NCBI RefSeq assembly: GCF_022213955.1
Contig: NZ_JAKNTW010000045.1
Span: forward strand, 1-64,000
Direction of reading: 5' to 3'
From: Dolomitihabitans soli
GTDB lineage: Bacteria; Actinomycetota; Actinomycetes; Streptosporangiales; Streptosporangiaceae
DNA: 64,000 nucleotides
In this document: in pieces, positions 59,851 through 64,000 of the stretch
Layout: each line of letters opens with the position of its first letter
How positions within the stretch are numbered: the stretch's first letter is position 1
The notes under the pieces: generated by a model
The model's input: the letters and a program-made list of their open reading frames with translations, nothing else
What the model was told of the DNA's origin: nothing
The model's database searches: none
Translations under genes and position numbers: made by a program

Positions 59851-61716
59851 TCAGTGTTCCGACAGCACGATCACGAAGTCGTCGGGGCCGAGCGTCACCG
59901 GGCGGAGTTTGTCCGGGTTCAGCACCACACCGAAGGCCGGGGCATTGTTCACCTGGGAGCCCAGCCGATAGCCGATCGCGGTCTCGCCACGGCGGCGAGC
60001 GGATTCGATCACCGTGATGAAGGAGACGGGATCGCCGGGCCGTACGTAGTCGCCCGCCGGGCGCGGGTAGATCTCCGATCCCTTGGGATCGAAGAGATAG
60101 CGGAAGACCTCCGCGAGGTGCTGGTTCTCGGCGAGCTGGGCGAGGAGCAGGCCGATCACCGTGTCACTGATCACGATGTCGTCGGCCTTGGTGACCTCGG
60201 CGAGGGTCCGGTTGTTCTCGTCGTGCATCTCGCTGACGATCGAGTAGCGCTCGTGGAGCACCGACTGCATGTCGCGGAGTTGCAGCAGGGTCATCAGGGT
60301 CCGCGTGTCGGCGTGCTGCGCGCCGTACCGGTCGTCGGAGAGCACGATCACGTGCTCGTAGAGCCCGGCGCCGAGCGACTCCAGGGCGTACCGGTCGGTG
60401 GTGTCGCACTCCTTGACGTTGACCGTGAGGTTGGTCAGGCCGCCGAGGCCGCTGCCCGCGTCGGGGTGGTCGGCGGCGATGTCGAGCACCGAGCCCGGCG
60501 CGATGTACCCGTCGACATGCCGGACGATCTGCCGTGCCCGGACGTTCCAGTTCAGCAGCAGGGTCCGCTCCGGGCGTGGGGCGCCGTGCGTGACCGTGGC
60601 GATCGCCTTCTCGTCCGCGGCGTCGGCGGTCTTGCCCGGGCGGATCAGCGAGTCGTCGGTGGCGATGACCACGATCTCGTCCTCGGCGGCGACCACGGTG
60701 TCCATCTGGGGGTTCAGCACGACGCCGGACGGCTTGCGCAGGCCGATGACGGTCGCCGCCTGGTACGCCGTCAGCGCCTCGCCGTACGTCATCCCGACGA
60801 GTTCGGCGTCCGAACGCAGGTAGATCTCGCTGTTGTCGAAGTTCAGCAGATCCATGCAGACGACCGACATGCCCGACTGCCGGGACGACTGCACGATCAG
60901 CCGGGAAGCGGTGTCGTCGGAGTCGACCAGGTGCACGTCGGGGCCGCCGGCCAGGCGCGCCGCCGCGATGTTGCCGGAGGACGCGATCGCCGCCACCACC
61001 GGCGGGTGTTCGCCCCGCCGCTTGGCCAGGGCGAGGAGGGTCTTGATGACGTGCGCGTCCGGATCGTCACCGTATGGGGACAGCACGACCACCGAACGCG
61101 CGGACCCCAGATTCATCATCTCCAGGTCCGCCGGCTCGCTCGGACGGCCGGTACGGCAGACCACCCGGGTCCTGCCGAGTTCGCTCACCCGATCGCGGAT
61201 GTCGGTCTCCATGGCGACCTTGTCCACATCCGCCATGATCGCGATGACGCTGCCACGCTGGCTCGCATGCGCCTTGGACAGTTCGCTGATGATCGTGAAC
61301 ACCTGGTCGGACCAGCCCAGGATCACGGTGTGGCCGCGCTCGACCACCCGTGACCTGCCCTTGCGCAACTCCTCGATCTTGCTCTTCAGGCCGTTGGAGA
61401 GCAGGCCGACCAGCGTGCTCACGATGAAGATGCCGCCGAGGGACGCCACGAGCATCAAACCGACATAGACGGCGGTACCAGCGTCGCTGGCCACCTTGCC
61501 GGGACTCAGCGTCCGCATCAAGGTCATCCACAGCACGCCCAGCGGGCCGTTGTTCTCCTTGGCCTCCCCGGGCGCCAGCCACAGCGTCAGGCCGCTGACC
61601 ACCGCGATCAGTCCCACAGAGACCAGCGCGAGCCAGCCAATCAACGCGCCCGTGCCCCTGGACATCGTGTTGTCGAACCAATACTTCAAACGTTCTCGAA
61701 ACGTCGTACGCGACAT
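59851..61716 (-). CDS. CASTOR/POLLUX-type ion-channel family protein
   Basis: This 621-aa protein has two spans (about 23-45 and 75-105), a pore-like segment between them (GVLWMTLMRTLSP), then two RCK-like nucleotide-binding domains. The first begins VVERGHTVILGWSDQVFTIISEL; the second starts near RTLLLNWNVRARQIV. This is the layout of the CASTOR/POLLUX channel family. The ATG at 61716 has GGAGG 6 bases upstream; a longer start at 61779 is less likely. Ion selectivity is not known. Confidence 0.88.
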   Translation of the reverse strand: MSRTTFRERLKYWFDNTMSRGTGALIGWLALVSVGLIAVVSGLTLWLAPGEAKENNGPLGVLWMTLMRTLSPGKVASDAGTAVYVGLMLVASLGGIFIVSTLVGLLSNGLKSKIEELRKGRSRVVERGHTVILGWSDQVFTIISELSKAHASQRGSVIAIMADVDKVAMETDIRDRVSELGRTRVVCRTGRPSEPADLEMMNLGSARSVVVLSPYGDDPDAHVIKTLLALAKRRGEHPPVVAAIASSGNIAAARLAGGPDVHLVDSDDTASRLIVQSSRQSGMSVVCMDLLNFDNSEIYLRSDAELVGMTYGEALTAYQAATVIGLRKPSGVVLNPQMDTVVAAEDEIVVIATDDSLIRPGKTADAADEKAIATVTHGAPRPERTLLLNWNVRARQIVRHVDGYIAPGSVLDIAADHPDAGSGLGGLTNLTVNVKECDTTDRYALESLGAGLYEHVIVLSDDRYGAQHADTRTLMTLLQLRDMQSVLHERYSIVSEMHDENNRTLAEVTKADDIVISDTVIGLLLAQLAENQHLAEVFRYLFDPKGSEIYPRPAGDYVRPGDPVSFITVIESARRRGETAIGYRLGSQVNNAPAFGVVLNPDKLRPVTLGPDDFVIVLSEH

Positions 61717-61817
61717 TCCGCACCTCCCCGTCGCACCAACCGCACAAGGTACATCCGGTGACGGCCTTGTCGTATTCAATACTTAGATAGGCGGATATTA
61801 CGGGACTTTTGACCTTC

Positions 61818-62849
61818 CTAAGTACGGCGGCGCAGAGTCGCGTCGGCGAGCGCCGGAGGCCGCCAACCGGCGTCCTCGGGATTCAACGTCACCCCCGGAG
61901 CGACGATCTCGTCGATGCGATCGAGAACGTCCGGGTCGAGCCGTACGTCGGCCGCCGGAAGCTGACTCTCCAGGTGCTCCATCGTGCGCGGTCCGATGAT
62001 GGTCGAGGTGACCGCCGGGTGGTTGATCGTGAAAGCCAGCGCCAGCTCGATCAGCGACATCCCCGCCTCCTCCGCCAGCACCGCGAACCGCTCCGCCGCC
62101 GCCAGCTTCAACCGGTTCCCCGGCAACGACAGGTCATAGCGCGAGGGAAGAAGCCCGGCCCGCCGGCTCGTCGGCACCTCCTGGTTCTCGCGGTACTTCC
62201 CGCTCAGCCAGCCGCCGGCCAGCGGACTCCACGTGATCACGCCCATGCCGTACCGCCGGCACGTCGGCAGCACGTCCGCCTCGATCCCGCGAACCAGCAG
62301 GGAGTACGGCGGCTGCTCGCACCTGAACCGCTCCCGCCCGCGACGCTCGGCCGTCCACTGGGCCTCGACGATCTCGTGCGCCGGAAACGTCGAGGACCCG
62401 ATCGCGCGCACCTTCCCCGACCGCACCAGATCGGTGAGCGCGCCGAGCGTCTCGTCGATGTCGGTCGAGGGGTCGGGCCGGTGGATCTGGTACAGATCGA
62501 TCCAGTCGGTCCGCAGCCTGCGCAGGCTGTCGTCGACCGCCTGCATGATCCACCGCCGCGAGTTGCCCCGCTCGTTCGGATCGTCGCCCATCGGCCCGTG
62601 ACACTTGGTGGCGAGCACGACCCTGTCACGCACACCCGCCTTGACCAGCGCCTCCCCGACGTACTCCTCAGACTGCCCCCGGGAGTAGATGTCGGCGGTG
62701 TCGATGAAGTTGATCCCCGCGTCCAGCGCCCGGTTGATCACCTCCGCCGACCGCTCGGCCGACTCCTCGCCGAACCGCCCGAACATCATCGCCCCCAGGC
62801 AGAGCGAACTGACCCGAATCCCCGTACGGCCGAGCACCCGGTACTCCAT
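61818..62849 (-). CDS. aldo/keto reductase
   Basis: This 343-aa protein has the AKR start YRVLGRTGIRVSSLCLGAMMFG, catalytic Asp and Tyr in FIDTADIYSRGQSEEYVGEAL, Lys in LATKCHGP, and IGSSTFPAHEI, with a C-terminal NADPH-site TSTIIGPRTMEHLES. It reduces carbonyls with NADPH; the substrate is unknown. The ATG is at 62849. It ends 101 bases before the channel gene on the same strand, separated by a TACTTAG/CTAAGTA inverted repeat (61780-61786, 61818-61824). Confidence 0.92.
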   Translation of the reverse strand: MEYRVLGRTGIRVSSLCLGAMMFGRFGEESAERSAEVINRALDAGINFIDTADIYSRGQSEEYVGEALVKAGVRDRVVLATKCHGPMGDDPNERGNSRRWIMQAVDDSLRRLRTDWIDLYQIHRPDPSTDIDETLGALTDLVRSGKVRAIGSSTFPAHEIVEAQWTAERRGRERFRCEQPPYSLLVRGIEADVLPTCRRYGMGVITWSPLAGGWLSGKYRENQEVPTSRRAGLLPSRYDLSLPGNRLKLAAAERFAVLAEEAGMSLIELALAFTINHPAVTSTIIGPRTMEHLESQLPAADVRLDPDVLDRIDEIVAPGVTLNPEDAGWRPPALADATLRRRT

Positions 62850-62979
62850 TTACGACGTCCTTTCGTCTGCGAGATCGCAGTCCCAACGGTGTCTCACCCG
62901 CACGCCTCTTGCTTCGACCGGGCCCGGCTTTCTCAGGTGCGGGTCTCCGGTGCGAACAGTGATCGGCTCACGGGTGGGT

Positions 62980-64000
62980 TCATCGGTGCTCCCACCGGCG
63001 GGTCTCCGGATGCCACCGGAGCGCACCGCGACGAGCGTCGAGATCGGCCTCGCGCAGCGCGGCCAGCGCCTCATCCGTCGCGTCGGTGCGCATGTGCAGA
63101 CGCAGGCGCGAGTCGGGATCGCTGACCACGATCAGCGTGCTCTCGGCGGGTTCGTTGCCCCTGGCGAGCTTGTGGGCCAGCTTGCGAAGCTTGTTCCGGA
63201 TCCCGTCGTAGGTGTCCTCGGCGGCACGGCCGATCAGGCCCTCCACGAACGGGACGAGTGCGGCCGTCGTCACGACCGTGGCGACGACGGTCACCCATTC
63301 CTCCGCCCGGGCGGAGGCTCGCTCCTGCAGAACCCTCCGCCGCATCGCCGTCGCCTCGCTGGTTTCGCCTAGGCGGTCGAGCAATGAGGCGATCCACTCG
63401 CTCTCGTTCAGGCCCTCAACCGCCGACCGGGCCTCGGCCACGCGGCCCTGCCGCTCGAAGAACTCGGCGATCGATCTGGGGGACCGAGCCTCACGGTAGA
63501 GCCGCTCCGCCTCCGCCAGGTCGCCGGCACGCTCCCGTAGCTCGGCGTAGTGCACAGTCGCCAGCACCGAGCCGAGGTCGAACGCCTCGCGCATCCAGTG
63601 GTCGGCCACCTCCTGCATGCCCTCCCCGGACAGCGTCGTGGCGAGGTGCCAGAGTTCGCCGCCCGGGTCGTCGGACCGCATGCACACCTCCCACACGTCG
63701 TCGTCGGCGCCACGCTTCGCCAGCAGCAGGAGGAGCTTCGAACTCAGCGACCAGTCGTGCCCGCCTTCGGCGGCGCGCCGCAGCCAGGTCTCCGCCTCGG
63801 CCAGCCGCCCCTGCTCGTAGTAGGTGTCCGCGAGAATCGAGAACGCGGTACTGTCACCGGCCTCGGCGGCACGAAGGTAGAGGCGCTCCCCCTCGGCGGG
63901 GTCGTCGCGGCCGATCCACGCCCCTAGCCTGCGCATGGCGTCGGTGGATCCGGCTTCCACCGCCCGCCACGCCCACGCGTCCCCTTCCTCGGCCCGCGGC
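62980..64000 (-). CDS. Sel1/TPR-like repeat protein (partial)
   Basis: The frame is open from the window edge (64000) to a stop at 62980, so the N-terminus is cut off. Sel1-like repeats (AEEGDAWAWRAVEAGSTDAM, ERLYLRAAEAGDSTAFSILA, TYYEQGRLAEAETWLRRAAEGGH) fill about the first 210 residues visible. A hydrophobic segment (VVATVVTTAALVPFVEGLI) lies at about 236-255 and a basic, charged C-terminus follows. Such repeats bind partner proteins; no enzymatic motif is seen. A GTG at 63960 is probably internal, since the repeat pattern continues upstream. Confidence 0.72.
   Translation of the reverse strand, partial: PRAEEGDAWAWRAVEAGSTDAMRRLGAWIGRDDPAEGERLYLRAAEAGDSTAFSILADTYYEQGRLAEAETWLRRAAEGGHDWSLSSKLLLLLAKRGADDDVWEVCMRSDDPGGELWHLATTLSGEGMQEVADHWMREAFDLGSVLATVHYAELRERAGDLAEAERLYREARSPRSIAEFFERQGRVAEARSAVEGLNESEWIASLLDRLGETSEATAMRRRVLQERASARAEEWVTVVATVVTTAALVPFVEGLIGRAAEDTYDGIRNKLRKLAHKLARGNEPAESTLIVVSDPDSRLRLHMRTDATDEALAALREADLDARRGALRWHPETRRWEHR

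Overview
The window is about 70% GC, with dense gene packing, many GTG and TTG starts, and start/stop overlaps of the ATGA/GTGA type. It carries actinobacterial hallmarks: a WXG100-type gene beside YbaB-like genes, an ECF42 sigma factor with a DGPF/YCII partner, a conservon-type kinase with a DUF742 protein, a SigE-family ECF factor, and the korAB / second nuo locus / htpX neighbourhood that I recall from Streptomyces. I infer a filamentous actinomycete, possibly Streptosporangiales; the genus cannot be fixed from sequence alone. I saw no rRNA, tRNA, insertion sequence, prophage or CRISPR array.

Layout. (1) 1-12.8 kb, small regulatory and accessory units: a cut-off WXG100-like toxin gene with its small partner, divergent from two YbaB-like genes; an ECF42/YCII operon behind a matching promoter; a GNAT acetyltransferase; small membrane proteins; a two-gene remnant of a conservon (NIT-domain kinase plus DUF742); a SWIM protein; a DMT exporter with a GntR regulator and an operator over the promoter; a PIN/HTH toxin-antitoxin pair; and a crotonase. 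(2) 12.9-40.4 kb, a Wzx/Wzy-type exopolysaccharide cluster. It has an initiating sugar transferase, rmlABDC, a block for a modified sugar (Fe/2OG oxygenase, C-methyltransferase, nucleotidyltransferase, PIG-L deacetylase, SDR, DUF4910 protein), a duplicated Cys-rich protein, a flippase, several glycosyltransferases, two Wzz-like proteins, a Wzy-like polymerase, two paralogous beta-helix exoproteins, a second RmlC-like protein, a GDP-mannose-dehydrogenase-like enzyme and another SDR. (3) 40.5-45.3 kb: 2-oxoacid:ferredoxin oxidoreductase korAB on the minus strand, preceded by a short Cys-containing leader-peptide ORF, and a polysaccharide deacetylase lipoprotein with an altered catalytic motif. 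(4) 45.3-57.4 kb: a partial complex I operon, nuoABCH then nuoIJKLMN, then htpX. It lacks nuoD and nuoEFG and is split by a minus-strand Ser/Thr kinase. A three-copy 94-bp tandem repeat and a dense cluster of DnaA-box-like 9-mers lie on either side of the kinase gene. (5) 57.5-64 kb: a SigE-family sigma factor with a membrane beta-propeller partner, a PPOX-fold protein under a large palindrome, a CASTOR/POLLUX-type channel protein, an aldo-keto reductase and a cut-off Sel1/TPR-like protein.

How the parts may work together. The polysaccharide cluster contains building-block synthesis, lipid-linked assembly, flipping, polymerisation and length control, and the beta-helix proteins and deacetylase could act on the exported polymer. 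KorAB reduces ferredoxin. A complex I without the NADH-oxidising NuoEFG module could accept electrons from ferredoxin, so the korAB/nuo neighbourhood suggests ferredoxin-driven respiration. The least expected signals are the DnaA-box cluster away from any replication gene, the leader peptide upstream of korAB, the complex I set lacking nuoD, and the duplicated Cys-rich protein of the polysaccharide cluster.
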